Notes: a model not told the origin generated them from the sequence alone. Shown: positions 49,754-62,372, numbered from the stretch's first letter. The stretch: 64,000 bases of DNA from Fallopia convolvulus (GCA_964016875.1 OZ024720.1:24617742-24681741); one strand, 5' to 3'. Translations and numbers: made by a program.

Positions 49754-52414
49754 TCATGGTGGGTCATGTGTAGCCATGTTGGGGTCTTGAGGTACCCCAT
49801 ACCTAGCTTTGCAGCTTCTGTGTGCTTGAGTTACTAAATTAGGACCCTTTTCTTCTATCAGAATGCTCGGTATTCCTACAGGATCGGTAGTGAAATCCGA
49901 AAGCCAAGGTGGTTTGGACTCTTCTTCATTGTACTCTTGCATGTGGGACTCGGTGTTTGGCTGATAAGGCTTGGTAGGGACAGTTGTGTCGAGGTCTGGT
50001 TGGGTCAACTCGATTTGTGCGACCCCAATTGGGTCGTTGGCATTCTGATCCAAGTTGAATTCCACTCGTTCCTCTCCAATATCAAAAGTGAGGAGTCCTT
50101 TCCGCACATCAACTCTTGCACCTGCTGTGGCTAAAAATGGTCGGCCGAGAATAATGGGGACATGAGGTTCTTCAGGCATATCGAGGACGATAAAATCATT
50201 CGGTATAAAGAATTTCCCGACTTGAATGGGATAGTCGTCCACCACTCATGTGGCCTTGAAACATGATCCATCTACCATGTACAGATTCATATCTACCGGC
50301 TCAAGTGGTCCCATATTAGCTTTAGACCAGATTGAGAGATGAACTAAACTAGCACTGGCGCCCAGATCACATAAAGCCTTGAACTTGTGGTTGTCTATGC
50401 CGATCGTTATTGCAAATCTCCCTGGGTCTCCTAGCTTTTCCAGTAGAGCTATTGATCTGACTTCATCCTACAGCTCTGTAATGGATCTTTTCCTGCTAAG
50501 AATATCATTCAAAAACTTTGTGTAAGCCGGAATTTCGCTTAAGGCCTCAGCGAATGGGATGGAAATATTAATGCCCTGAAGAATCTTTACGAAACGCTTG
50601 AACTTACTCTCAGTAGAGTCCATAGATTTCTTAGTTGGAAATTGAAGAGATTTCCCCATTCTCGGAACCAAGTTAGGCTCGAGAGGTGAGAGTACCGGGT
50701 CAACACTGGGGTCGTTTGTTGGCCTCGGCGGGTCGTTACCGACCCTGGTGGGGTCGTTAACTACCCTGGGGTTGAGAGGAAGGCTCGGATTAGAAAACTT
50801 ACCTGTGGTAGGGTCATCAGGAACCCTGGGAGCCTGGTCATCCTTGTATATGGGCTTGTTATTTGCCCTCGCTGGCTCGTTAACGAGCCGTTTGGTGACG
50901 TCCTCTTCCTTCTTGTCCTCAGCTTGAACTCGCTCAGGCAATGTCTTCCTGCTCCTAAGGTGCACCGCTGCTATTTGTCCCCTAGGGTTCTCCTCAGGGC
51001 GGCCCGGGAGTTGCCCTTGTGCGCTTGGAATTTGGGCAGCGAGGTTCCCTAGTTGGGAATCAACACTCTTCTTCCATATATCAAACTCTCCCCATCTTCT
51101 ATTTTGTTGGTTCATGTTGGCTTGAACTTCATTAACCTTGTTGGTTACTCCGTTAATGCTTTCTTGTAATCCTTGAACCCATGATGGCGGCTCTTGATGG
51201 CCTGGAGGTCGATAGGGTGCAGGTCGTCTATCTGGTGGAGGCACTCCATTGTTTTGACTTGTATTCTGATTTCCCCATGCCTGATAGTTGTTTGACCTGT
51301 CATGATAACTAGGTTGGTTCCTGTATGGTCCTCTCATATAATTTATCTCAGCAATTGTCTCAGCGGCTCTAACCTGCTCTATGTTAGTGCAAGCAGAAGT
51401 ACTATGTGCAGAAGAACCACATTCTTGACATTATTGAGAGGATTTCAGAAAACTTACCTGCTTCTTCAGACGGTTGACCTCATCTTGTAAGAATTGATTT
51501 TTAACATCCGGGTCAACTTCGTCTCGATTAGGTAGGTAGAGACGTTTCTGGGGCTGTGGAGTCTGCTGGGTTCCATACATGGCATCATAATTGGACAGCT
51601 TATCCAACAGTTCCCATGCCTCCGTCGGATTCATCTTTATAAAACCGCACGCAATATGCGTGTTGATGCGGTTCTTGGTCTCTGCGTTAATACCCTGGAA
51701 AAAGATTTCTTGCAAAACATATAAAGGTTGCCCATGAGTGGGGCACTGTCTAAGCATCTCTTTAAATCTTTCCCATGTTTCAACGAATGTTTCATTAGGC
51801 AACTGGTGATAGGAGGTGATGCGTTTCCTCAATTCCGTCTTCTTAGCAAGAGGGAAGAACTTTGTAAGAAATTGATTGTACAAAGCTTTCCAAGTCCTGA
51901 TAGACTTAGAAGGTAGGCTCTCCAACCAGCTCAGGGCCTTTCTAGTAAGAGACCACCTAAAAGCTTTTAACAGAACATATTCAAGTGAGACACCTTCAGC
52001 AGCTATGGTGTCACATAAATCAAGAAAATTTCTAATATGCTCCATAGGGCACTCAATAGGTTTCCCTTCAAACTGAGCCCGTTTAATCAAGGATATGAAT
52101 TGAGACTTGATCTCAAAGGGTTTCTCTATCTCGGGAAGCACGATTGGAGACTCTGGCACCCTCAGTTCGGGATGCATGTATTGTTTGGCATTCCTCGGAT
52201 AGGCATTAAGCTCCTCCTGTAGATGAGCATTAGGCATTGTTTGGCATTTCTCAGTCTTCAGCGCCTCCATCTGATTTCGGAGTTCTTCCATTTGACGAGC
52301 CATCTCTTCTGGTGTGGCCATGGCTCGGTTTTCTCGGAGTCTACGGTGCAGGGAACGTTCAGGTTCTGAGTAATAACCAGTGCTATCAAACTCAAGCCTT
52401 CGTCCTACCGGCAT
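49754..52414 (-). pseudogene. Gag-protease of the minus-strand element: one frame, three nonsense codons
   Basis: It starts with ATG at 52,414 and stays in a single frame for about 887 codons with no frameshift. Contents: a capsid-type region (about 52,180-51,560), a CCHC knuckle at 51,389-51,430, a Gln/Asn/Pro linker, the AAVHLRSRKTLPE motif, a heptad repeat of NDP units from palindromic repeats at 50,711/50,732/50,753, and a retropepsin site DLGAS at 50,354-50,368 with VPIILGRPFLATAGA. Stops: TAA at 51,431-51,433 directly before the first zinc-knuckle Cys, TAG at 50,468 and TGA at about 50,246. Only point changes separate it from a readable gag-pro. Confidence 0.9.
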
Positions 52415-52508
52415 ACGCTGAGAAAACAGACAAAGAAAACAGAAATTAAAAACAAAAACGGGGTCGGGCTATTCCCGAACCCACAGATAAACTAACAAAC
52501 TCGTTGCT

Positions 52509-52526
52509 TCCCCGGCAACGGCGCCA
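52509..52526 (-). promoter_or_regulatory. Primer binding site, tRNA-Asp type, intact
   Basis: On the element strand TGGCGCCGTTGCCGGGGA begins three bases after the 5' LTR. It is the classical Athila-type site and fixes both orientation and LTR end. Confidence 0.93.
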
Positions 52527-52529
52527 ATT

Positions 52530-54025
52530 TGTTGGGAGGGTTTCTTGACAACAATTAAATTTATAAGTCAAGACCCCGCTGAGTATAGCAGATTCAGGAT
52601 CGTCCACAGGAAGCAAGGTTGTTCATTTATCAACTACTAAAAAGAACAAACAAAATCAAGTAAAAACACTCAAAAGTAGCCTCGTTAACGACGTTGTCAA
52701 GGTCGTTAACGAATCACCGTAAACAAAAGACTCAATCTAACGACCTAAATAAATTCGGTACCGAGGCAAGTATCTCAGCAACGAATATCACTTAAGATAA
52801 TTCAAATAAAAACAAAGATCTATGACTAGGGACACCACAACATAGCCAAGCATATAAACTCGTAAGAAGATAAGATCATGCCTTTAAATGGATAGAGTCA
52901 TCAACTTTCGTTGACTATCAAGTAAATTAACCTACTTTCGTAATCCTAATTCACTTAATTGTTTGCTTTGGATCTAAAGCTTGAAACTTTTGTTGTCAAA
53001 CAATATCAACCTTGAAGTTACTAACTTTCTCTTTCAATCAAGTTAAATACTCAAATTACCTCAACTTTCACCTTGGTATAAGCACAACAAACAATCTAAA
53101 TAATAGATAAAAGGCATTCAACACACAATCTCACTTATCAAACATGCTCAACTATGCCGGGTTTAACCCCGATCCTAGAAAAGAAGACTACTCACTAATC
53201 ATAACCACTGAACAAATAAATTCAATAAAAGAAAACATTGAAAACAAATTACTACTCAAATTAAATAGAAAAATCTGTCTTACGGAAAATCAGAAGAAAC
53301 CGAAAAATACAAAGCACTGAACCAAAAATCTCGATCAACAAACTCGGTAACTCTCGTTCACCGACCTCCGAACTCGATTCCGATCCTCTCTCTCCTCTTC
53401 GGTTCTTCCTCTTCTCCCAAAATCTCTAAAAAGTCTCTTCTCAAAAATCCCCCCTTTCTATGCTAGATAGAAGGGTATTTATACTAAAAAAAACTAAAAA
53501 CTAAAAAGGCTAGAAGATATAAACTTTTCTAAAAAGATTGAAATAAAATCTAAAAGATAGAAATAAAATCTAAGAAGATAACAAGACCTAAAATACATAA
53601 TATAATAACCCTAAATATCACAAAAAGATACTCTACCGACACGGAAACAATTTCCCGCACAGGATCGGTGAGTCACAAAGTCAACCTTCAAATTTTCTAT
53701 CTCGTGGCCTCGTTAACGACCCCTCACAACCTCGTTAACGAGCTTGGGCTTGATTTCTTCCACACTTTATCTCGTAAATCTTGAACTCTGACTTCTTCAA
53801 ACTCGTATTCCTCCGTCTTTCACTGTGGCGCTCCAAATTCAGCTCCATATAGCTCCTTTTCCTTGCTAAAACCTACAAAATACACAAAATAGAGTAGCTT
53901 CCATACTTTCCACAGAAATATGCAAAACTATCCAAAAACACACCAAACTAAACCTAAACTTATCAAAACTAATCCAAATAAACAAAGAAAACCTACTAAA
54001 AACTATACTAAAAATGTGAACATCA
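52530..54025 (-). repeat. 5' LTR of the minus-strand gypsy element (1,496 bp)
   Basis: It has the same bounds as the 3' LTR. It is longer mainly because a 20-bp unit (TAAAATCTAAAAGATAGAAA) is duplicated near 53,545. Palindrome pairs at 52,681/52,702 and 53,709/53,731. TATA box at 53,476-53,483 on the minus strand. Confidence 0.93.
53476..53483 (-). promoter_or_regulatory. LTR promoter TATA box of the minus-strand element
   Basis: TATAAATA followed downstream by CCCTTC on the element strand, about 550 bp after the LTR start and upstream of gag. Confidence 0.58.
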
Positions 54026-57000
54026 AGTATCAAGCCAATATCCACATTCTTAACTACAAAATCTAGACCGATCGAATCCAAACATAAATTCGAACATAGA
54101 AACCGAATGCCACATTTAGGAGTGACATATACATGGACATTTTATCGAACACTTGGCGTTCAATGTTAGATTACAAGTCATTTTAAAGGCAAAAGGAGGA
54201 AAAATAAGTGAACTTTAAAGACATCTAGGCATAAGCACAATGAATGACGATAGTATTAAGCCAATAAGCGCATTCTGCACAACAAAACCAAGAATGATCG
54301 AAAAAAAGCATAAATTCAAACTTAGAAACGGAATTCCACATTTAGGAGTGACATTTACATGGACATTTCATCGAAATCTTGGCGTACATTGTTTGATCAC
54401 TAGTAAATTTTTAAAGGCAAAAGGAGAAAAAACAAGTGACCTTTATAGACATCTAGGCATAAGAATAAAGAATGAGGATAGTATCTAGCCAATAAACACG
54501 TTCTGCACTACAAAACCCAGACCGATCGAATAAAAGAATAAATTCGAATCAAGATACCCAATTCGACATTGAGGAGTGACATTTATATGGACATTTCATC
54601 GAAAACTTGATGTGCAAAATTATATCACAAGTCAATTTTTATAGGCAATAGGAGAAAAAACAAGTGAACTTTAAAGAGAACTAGGCATAAGCATAAATAA
54701 AGAGGATAGTATCAAGCCAATAAGCACATTCTGCACAGCAAAACCAAGAATTATCGAATAAAAGCAAAAATACGAACATAGAAACCGAATTCCACATTTA
54801 AGAGTGACATATATATGGACATATCATCGAACACTTGGCGTGCAATGTTAGATCGCATGTCATTTTATACGCAAAAGGACAAAAACCAAGTGAACTTTAA
54901 AGACATCTAGGCATAAGCATAAATAATTAGGATAGTATCAAGCCAATAAGCATATTTTGCACTAAAAAACAAGATCGATCGAATAAAAGCATAAATTCGA
55001 ACCTAGAAACCGAATGCCACATTTAGGAGTGGCATTTACATGGACATTTCATCGAACATTTGGCGTTCAATGTTAGATCACAAGTCATTTTAAAGGCAAA
55101 AGGAGGAAAAATAAGTGAACTTTAAAGACATCTAGGCATATGCATAGAGAATGAGGATAGAATTAAGACAGTAATCACATTCTGCACAACAAAACCAAGA
55201 ATGATCGAATAAAAGCATAAATTCGAACCTAGAAACCGAATTCCACATTTAGGAGTGACATTTACATGGACATTTCATCGAACACTTGGCGTGTAATGTT
55301 TGATCACAAGTAATTTTAAAGACAAAAGGAAAAAAAACAAGTAACCTTTAAAGACATCTAGGCATCAGCACAAAGAATGAGGATAGTATCAAGCCAATAA
55401 GCACATTCTACACTACAAAATCTACACCGAACGAATAAAAGCATCAAGAAGAACCTAGAAACCGAATGCCACATTTAGGAGTGACATTTACATGGACAAT
55501 TCATCAAATAGTTGGAGTGCAATGATAGATCACAAGTCAATTTAAAGGAAAAAGGACAAAAAAACCAGTGAACTTTAAGGACATCTAGCCATAAGCATAA
55601 AGAATGAGGATAGTATCAATCCAATAAGCATGTTCGCCACTACAAAATCAAGACCGATCGGATAAAAGCGTAAATTCAAACCTAGAAACTGAATGCAACA
55701 TTTAGGAGTGACATTTAAATGGACATTTCACCGAACACTTGGCGTACAATGTAAGTTCACAAGTCAATTTTTAAAGGCAAAAGGAGAACAAACATGTAAA
55801 CTTTAAAGAAATCTAGGCATAAGTATAAACAATGAGGATAGTATCCAGCCAATAAGCACATTCTTCACTACAAAATCAAGAACAATCGAATAAAAGCATA
55901 AATTTGAACTAGAAACCGAATGCCACATCAAGGAGTGACATTTACATGGACATTTCACCGAACATTTTGCATGCAATGTTAGACCACAAGTCATTTTAAA
56001 GGCAAAAGGAGAAAAAATAATGGAACTTTAAAGACATCTAGGCATAAGTTTAAAGAATGAGGATAATATTAAGCCAATAAGCACATTCTCCACTACAAAA
56101 TCATGCACGACCGAATAAAAGCATAAATTCGAACCTACAAACCGATCGCCATATTTAGGAGTGACATTTACATGGATCATAAGTCAAGCCAATATTAGAT
56201 CATAAGTCATTTTAAAAGCAAAAGCACAAAAAAGAAGGGAACTTTAAAGACACCTAGGCATAATCATAAGGAATGAGCATAGTATCACGCCAATAAGCAC
56301 ATTTTACACTACAAAATCAAGAACAATCAAATAAAAGCATAAATTCGAACCTAGAAACCGAATGCAACATTTAGGAGTGACATTTACATGGACATTTCAT
56401 CGAACACTTGGTATACTATGTTAGATCACAAGTCAATTTTAAAAGGAAAATGGAGAACAAACAAGTGAGCTTTAAAGACATCTAGGCATAAGCATAAACA
56501 ATGGGGATAAAATCAAGCCAATAAGCACATTCTGCACTACAAAACCAAAAATGATCGAATAAACGCGTAAATTCGAACCTTGAAACCAAATTCCACATTT
56601 AGGATTGACATTTACATGAATATTTCATCGAAATCTTGGCGTACAATGTTTGATCACAAGTCAATTTTTAATGGAAAAAGGAGAAAAAACAAGGTGAACT
56701 TTAAAGACATCTAGGCATAAGCATAAAGAATGAGGATAGTATGAAGCTAATAAGCACATTCCACACTAACAAATAAAGAACAATCGAATAAAAGCATAAA
56801 TCCGAACCTAGAAACCGAATGCAACATTTAGGACTGACATTAACATGGAGATTTCATCGAACACTTGGCGTACAATGTTAGATCAGAAGTCAATTTTTAA
56901 AGGCAAAAGGAGAACAAAAAAGTGAGCTAGAAACCGAATTCGAACCAAGAAACAAGTGAGCTAGAAACAAGTGAGCATAAACAATGAGGATAGTATCAAG

Positions 57001-60000
57001 CCAATAAGCACATTCTGCACTACAAAACCAAGAATGATCGAATAAACGCGTAAATTAGAACCTAGAAACCGAATTCCACATTTAGGAGTGACATTTACAT
57101 GGATATTTCATCGAACAGTTGTCGTGCAATGATAGATCACAAGTCAATTTAAAGGTAAAAGAAGAAAAAGCAAGTGAACTTTAAAGAGATCTAGCCATAA
57201 GCATAAATGATGAGGATAGTATCAAGCCAATAAGAATGTTCTGCACTACCAAATCAAGACCGATCGGATAAAATCGTAAATTCGAACCTAGAATTCGAAT
57301 GCCACATTGAGGAGTGACATTGAAATGGACATTTCACAAGTCAATTTTGAAAGGCAAAAGGCGAATAAACAAGTGAACTTTAAAAACATCTAGGCATAAG
57401 CATAAACAATGAGCATAGTATCAAGCCAATAAGAACATTCTACACTACAAAATCATGAACGATCGAATAAAAGCATAAATTCGAACCTAGAAACCGAATA
57501 CCACATTTAGGAGTGACATTTACATGGATATTTCATCGAACAGTTGCCGTGCAATGATAGATCACAAGTCAATTTAAAGGTAAAAGGAGAAAAGGCAATT
57601 GAACTTTAAAGACATCTACGCATAAGCATAAAGAATGAGGATGGTATAAAGCCAATAAGCACATTCTACACTACAAAATAATGAACAATCGAATAAAAGC
57701 ATAAATCCGAACCTAGAAACCGAACGCAACATTTAGGACTGACATTTTCATGTACATTTCATCGAACACTTGGAGTACAATGTTATATCAGAAGTCAATT
57801 TTTAAAATATAAAAGGAGAACAAACAAGTGAGCTTTAAAGACATCTAGGCATAAGCAAAAACAATGAGGATAGTATCAAGCCAATAAGCACATTATGCAC
57901 TATAAAACCCAGAATGATGAATAAAAGCGTAAATTCGAACCTAGAAACCCAATACAACATTTAAGGGCGACATTTACATGGACATTTCTTCGAACACTTG
58001 GCGTGCAATGTTAGATCACAAGTAATTTTATAGGAAAAAGACAAAAAACAAGTGAACTTTAAAGACATTTAGTTATAAGCATAAAGAATGAAGATAGTAT
58101 CAAGCCAATAAGCACGTTCTACGCTATAAAATCAATACCGATCAGATAAAAGCGTAAATTCGAACATATAAACCGAATGCCACATTTAGGAGTGACATTG
58201 AAATAGACATTTCATCGAACACTTGGCGTACAATGTTAGATCACAAGTCAATTTTTAAATGCAAAAGGAGAACCAACAAGTGAACTTTAAAGACATCTAG
58301 GCATAAGCATAAATAATGAGGATAGTATCAAGCCAATAAGCACATACTACACTACAAAATCAAGAACAATCGAATAAAAGCATAAATTTGAACCTAGAAA
58401 CCGAATGCCACATTAAGGAGTGACATTTACATGGACAATTCATCGAACACTTGGCGTACAATGTTAGATCACAAGTCATTTTAAACCAAGTGAACTTTAA
58501 AGACATCTAAGCATAATCATAAAGAATGAGGATAGTATCAAGCCAATAAGCACATTTTGCAATACAAAATCAAGAACAATCGAATAAAAGCATAAATTCG
58601 AACCTAGAAACAGAATGCAATATTTAGGAGTGACATTTATATGGACATCTCATTGAACACTTTGCGTACAATGTTAGATCACAAGTCAATTTTTAAAGGC
58701 AAAAGGAGAAAAAAACAAGTGAACTTTAAAGACATCTAGCCATAAGCATAAAGAATGAGGATAGTATAAAGCCAATAAGCACAATCTTCACTATAAAACC
58801 AAGACTGATCAAATAAAAGCATAAATTCAAACCTAAATATCGAATTCCACTTTTAGGAGTGACAATTATATGGACATTTCATCGAACACTTGCCGTGCAA
58901 TATTAGATCACAAGTCAATTTTTAAAGGCAAAAGGAGAACAAACAAGTGAACTTTAAAAACATGTAGGCATAAGCATAAAGAATGAGGATATTATCAAGC
59001 CAATAAGCACATTCTGCACAACAAACCAAGAATTATCGAATAAAAGCATAAATTCAAACCTAGAAACCGAATTCCACATTTAAGAGTGACATTTACATGG
59101 ACATTTCATCGAACACTTGGCGTGCAATGTTAGATCACATGTCAATTTTTAAAGGCAAAAGGAGAAAAATCAAGTGAACTTTAAAGACATATAGGCATTA
59201 GCATGAAGAATGAGGATAGTATCAAGCCAATAAGCACAATCTACACTAAAAAACCAAGATTGATCGAATAAAAGCATAAATTCGAACCTATATACCAAAT
59301 TCAACATTTATATTGACAGTTCATCGAACACTTGATGTGCAATATTTGATCACAAAGCAATTTTTAAAGGCAAACGGAGAAAAACAAGTGAACTTTAAAG
59401 ACATGTAGGCATAAGCATAAATAATGAGGATAATATCAAGCCAATAAGCACATTCTGCACAACAAAACCAAGAATTATCGAATAAAAGCATAAATTCGAA
59501 CCTAGAAACCGAATTCCAAATTTAGGAATGACATTTACATGGACATTTCATCGAACACTTGGCGTGCAATGTTAGATCATAAGTCATTTTAAAGGAAAAT
59601 GGACAAAAAAACAAGTGAACTTTAAAGACATCTAGGCATAAGCATAAAGAATGAGGATAGTATCAAGCCAATAAACACATTCTACACTACAAAACCAAGA
59701 CCGATCAAATAAAACCATAAATTTGAACCTAGAAACCGAATGCCACATTTAGGAGTAACATTTAAAAAACAAGGGAACTTTAAATACATTTAGGCATAAG
59801 CATAAATAATAAGGATAGTATCAAGAAAATAAGCACATTCTGCACAACAAAACCAAAACGTATCGAATAAAAGCATTAATTCGAGCCTAGAAACTGAATT
59901 CCACATTTAGGAGTGACATTTACATGGAAATTTTATCGAACACTTGGCGTGCATTGTTAGATCACAAGTAATTTTAAAGGAAAAAGGGCAAAAAAACAAG

Positions 60001-61292
60001 TGAACTTTAAAGACATCTAGGCATAAGCATAAAGAATGAGGATAGTATTAAGCCAATAAGCACATTCTGCCCTACAAAATAAAGAACAATCGAATAAAAG
60101 CATAAATCTGAACCTAGAAACCGAATGCAACAATTACGACTGACATTAATATGGATATTTCATCGAACACTTGGCATACAATGTTAGATCACATGTCAAT
60201 ATTTAAAGGCAAAAGGAGAAAGAACAAGTGAACTTTAAAGACATCTCGGCATATGCATAAAGAATAAGGATAGTATCAAGCCAATAAGCGCAATCTACAC
60301 TAAAAACCAAGATTGATCGAATAAAAGCATAAATTCGAAGCTAGATACCGAATTCAAAATTTAGGAGTGACATTTTTATGGACATTTCATCGAACACTTG
60401 ACGTGCAATATTAGATCACTAGTCAATTTTTAAAGGCAAAAGGAGAAAAACAAGTGAACTTTAAAGACATGTAGGCATAAGCATAAATAATGAGGATAGT
60501 ATCAATTCAATAAGCATATTCTGCACAACAAAACCAAGAATTATCGAATAAAAGCATAAATTCGAACCTAGAAACCGAATTCCACATTTAGGAGTGACAT
60601 TTACATGGTCATTTCATCGAACACTTGGCGTACAATGTTAGATCACAAGTCAATTTATAAAGGCAAAAGGAGAAAAAACAAGTGAACTTTAAAGACATCT
60701 AGGCATAAGCATAACGAATGAGGATAGTATCAAGCCAATAAGCAAATTCTGAACTACAAAATCAAGACCGATCGAATAAATGCATAATTTTGAACCAAGA
60801 AACTGAATGTAACATTTAGGAGTGAAATTTACATGGACATTTCATCGAACACTTGGCATGTAATGTTAGATCACAAGTAATTTTAAAAGAAAAAGGACAA
60901 AAAACAAGTAAACTTTAAAGACATCTAGGCATAAGCATAAAAAATAACGATAGTATGAAGCCAATAAGCACATTCTGCATTACAAATTCAAGACCCAATG
61001 AATAAAAGCATAAATTCGAACCCTGAACCGAATGCCACATTTAGGAGCGACATTTAAATGGACATTTCATCGAACACTTGGCGTGCAATGATAAATCACA
61101 ATTCATTTTAAGGGCAAAAAGAAAAAAACAAATGAACTTTAAAAACATCTAGACAAAAGCATAAAGAATGAGGATAGTATCAAGCCAATAAGCACATTTT
61201 GCACTACAAAATCAAGAGAGATCGAATAAAAGCATAAATTCGAACCTAGAAATCGAATGCCACATTCAGGAGTGACATTTACATGGACATTT
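54026..61292 (+). repeat. Satellite array 5
   Basis: About 32 monomers in the same orientation. It opens in a different monomer phase from where array 4 stopped. It contains short rearranged or deleted monomers at about 56,170, 56,925-56,975, 57,330, 58,480, 59,310 and 59,770. The last 15 bp (61,278-61,292) are the target duplication of the LINE fragment. There are no genes. Confidence 0.97.
61278..61292 (+). repeat. Target-site duplication, left of the LINE fragment
   Basis: TTTACATGGACATTT, repeated at 62,373-62,387. The satellite reads on correctly only if one copy is removed, so it is a true duplication rather than a neighbouring monomer. Confidence 0.85.
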
Positions 61293-61948
61293 CACTCCTC
61301 AAGCTACGAGAACCGGTGGTTGAAGCGGTTCTTACAAGGGCAACAAATGATGACCCGACCGGTCTTAATACCATCACTAAACCGAACGGCCAACTTGATG
61401 CGAGAGCCCTTTATGATCTGCTCTGTGACCGTGGCCCCACTCTCGCTTGGAGCGAGATGATTTGGACTCGTGTACGAGCCAGGAAGTGGAGCTTCAGATT
61501 TTGGTTAGCTTACCAAGGGAGACTCCCCACACTAAGCCGACTCAAGGATCGTGGCCTCTTAAATGATGACACTTGTGTCCTTTGTGGGAATGACAATGAG
61601 ACCATCGATCACTTTTGGGGGAATTGCAATTTTGTTCAAGAAGTCATGGATAGAGTTTGGACGTGGCATGGAATCCAAACTAGGAAGCAAAACCTACAAG
61701 AATGGGTTGAGTGGTTCTTAAGGTCCCCAAGACAAGACTCTCACATCTTCAAAGCAAGACTAGTCACCCTTCTTCGTATCATCTACCACACTTGGGACGC
61801 TAGGAACGATGCTTACTTCCGAGGAACCACTCCTAACGCCGTTGATTGTGCCCTCAAAACAAACCATGCTTGCAAGACAAGGATCTCCTTCACTTGCAAA
61901 ACTAGTGGAAAGAAAAGAGCAAGACACCGAAGGCTCATCCGCACGTAA
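61293..61948 (+). pseudogene. C-terminal end of LINE ORF2 with zf-RVT domain
   Basis: About 218 codons are open; the apparent ATG at 61,283 is satellite-derived. WTRVRARKWSFRFWLAYQGR followed by LPTLSRLKDRG, then C-x2-C (CVLC) and ETIDHFWGNC, is the reverse-transcriptase zinc-binding domain (zf-RVT) found after RT in plant L1-type elements. RT itself is missing through 5' truncation. After zf-RVT comes IYHTWDARND, a common motif at this place, and a basic tail. No RNase H follows. Confidence 0.85.
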
Positions 61949-62112
61949 GGCCTCTAACCTCCTCTCTTCCGTTGTTTTGTTGTCATTTTGGCTTGTGGTT
62001 GCCATGATAGGCGCCTTGTTGTCTTTGATGGCTTTGCTTTGGTTGTTTTGTTGGCCATACCTCGTTGCCTTGTTTGCCATTTAGGCACCCTTACTTGACT
62101 CTCCCGTTTTGT

Positions 62113-62237
62113 TACCCCTAGTCCTTCTCTAGGGATTTTTGGGGGCTAGTTTGATGTGTATAGGTCCCTAGTCCACCTCTAGGGATTTTTGAGGCTAGTT
62201 TTGATGCGTCTTTTTACCCCTAGTCCTCCTCTAGGGG
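62113..62237 (+). repeat. Three hairpin repeats in the LINE 3' untranslated region
   Basis: CCCTAG, about 7 bp, CTAGGG occurs at 62,116-62,134, 62,166-62,184 and 62,218-62,236, in a repeat of 50-52 bp. The first two copies share a tail AGGGATTTTTG...GGCTAGTTT. The hairpins may be the RNA structure its reverse transcriptase recognises (inference). Confidence 0.8.
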
Positions 62238-62372
62238 CGCCTTGTTCGTCGTGGGCTCTTGAGGATCATGCCAGATCATGTCGATCGGTCATGCCTCACC
62301 TTTTGCGCCTTAACCCCTTTTGGTTAAGGAGATTTTGTACAGGTTCTTCTTCATATATTTACCACATCTCAG

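Larger units (their letters stand above)
43772..54025 (-). mobile_element. Athila-like Ty3/gypsy element with gag-pro and env-like ORF but no RT, RNase H or integrase
   Basis: It lies on the minus strand. Two LTRs of 1,477 and 1,496 bp enclose a perfect tRNA-Asp PBS, gag-protease, an ATHILA ORF1/env-like region and a polypurine tract. Between the protease end (49,754) and the env-like start (48,504) there is only leader-like DNA; nothing of RT, RNase H or integrase is present. The post-pol landmark AGCGCTTACGGGAGGCAACC follows the protease almost directly, so pol was cut out internally. The LTRs differ by roughly 4-5% over the 360 bp I compared by eye, so it is younger than the plus-strand gypsy. 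I found no target duplication. Confidence 0.92.
61293..62372 (+). mobile_element. 5'-truncated LINE (non-LTR retrotransposon) fragment
   Basis: About 1,080 bp inserted in a satellite monomer with a 15-bp target duplication, the mark of target-primed reverse transcription. It holds only the C-terminal end of the second LINE ORF and a 3' untranslated region with three hairpin repeats. There is no poly(A) tail at the 3' end, which reads CATATATTTACCACATCTCAG. It was dead on arrival. Confidence 0.85.
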
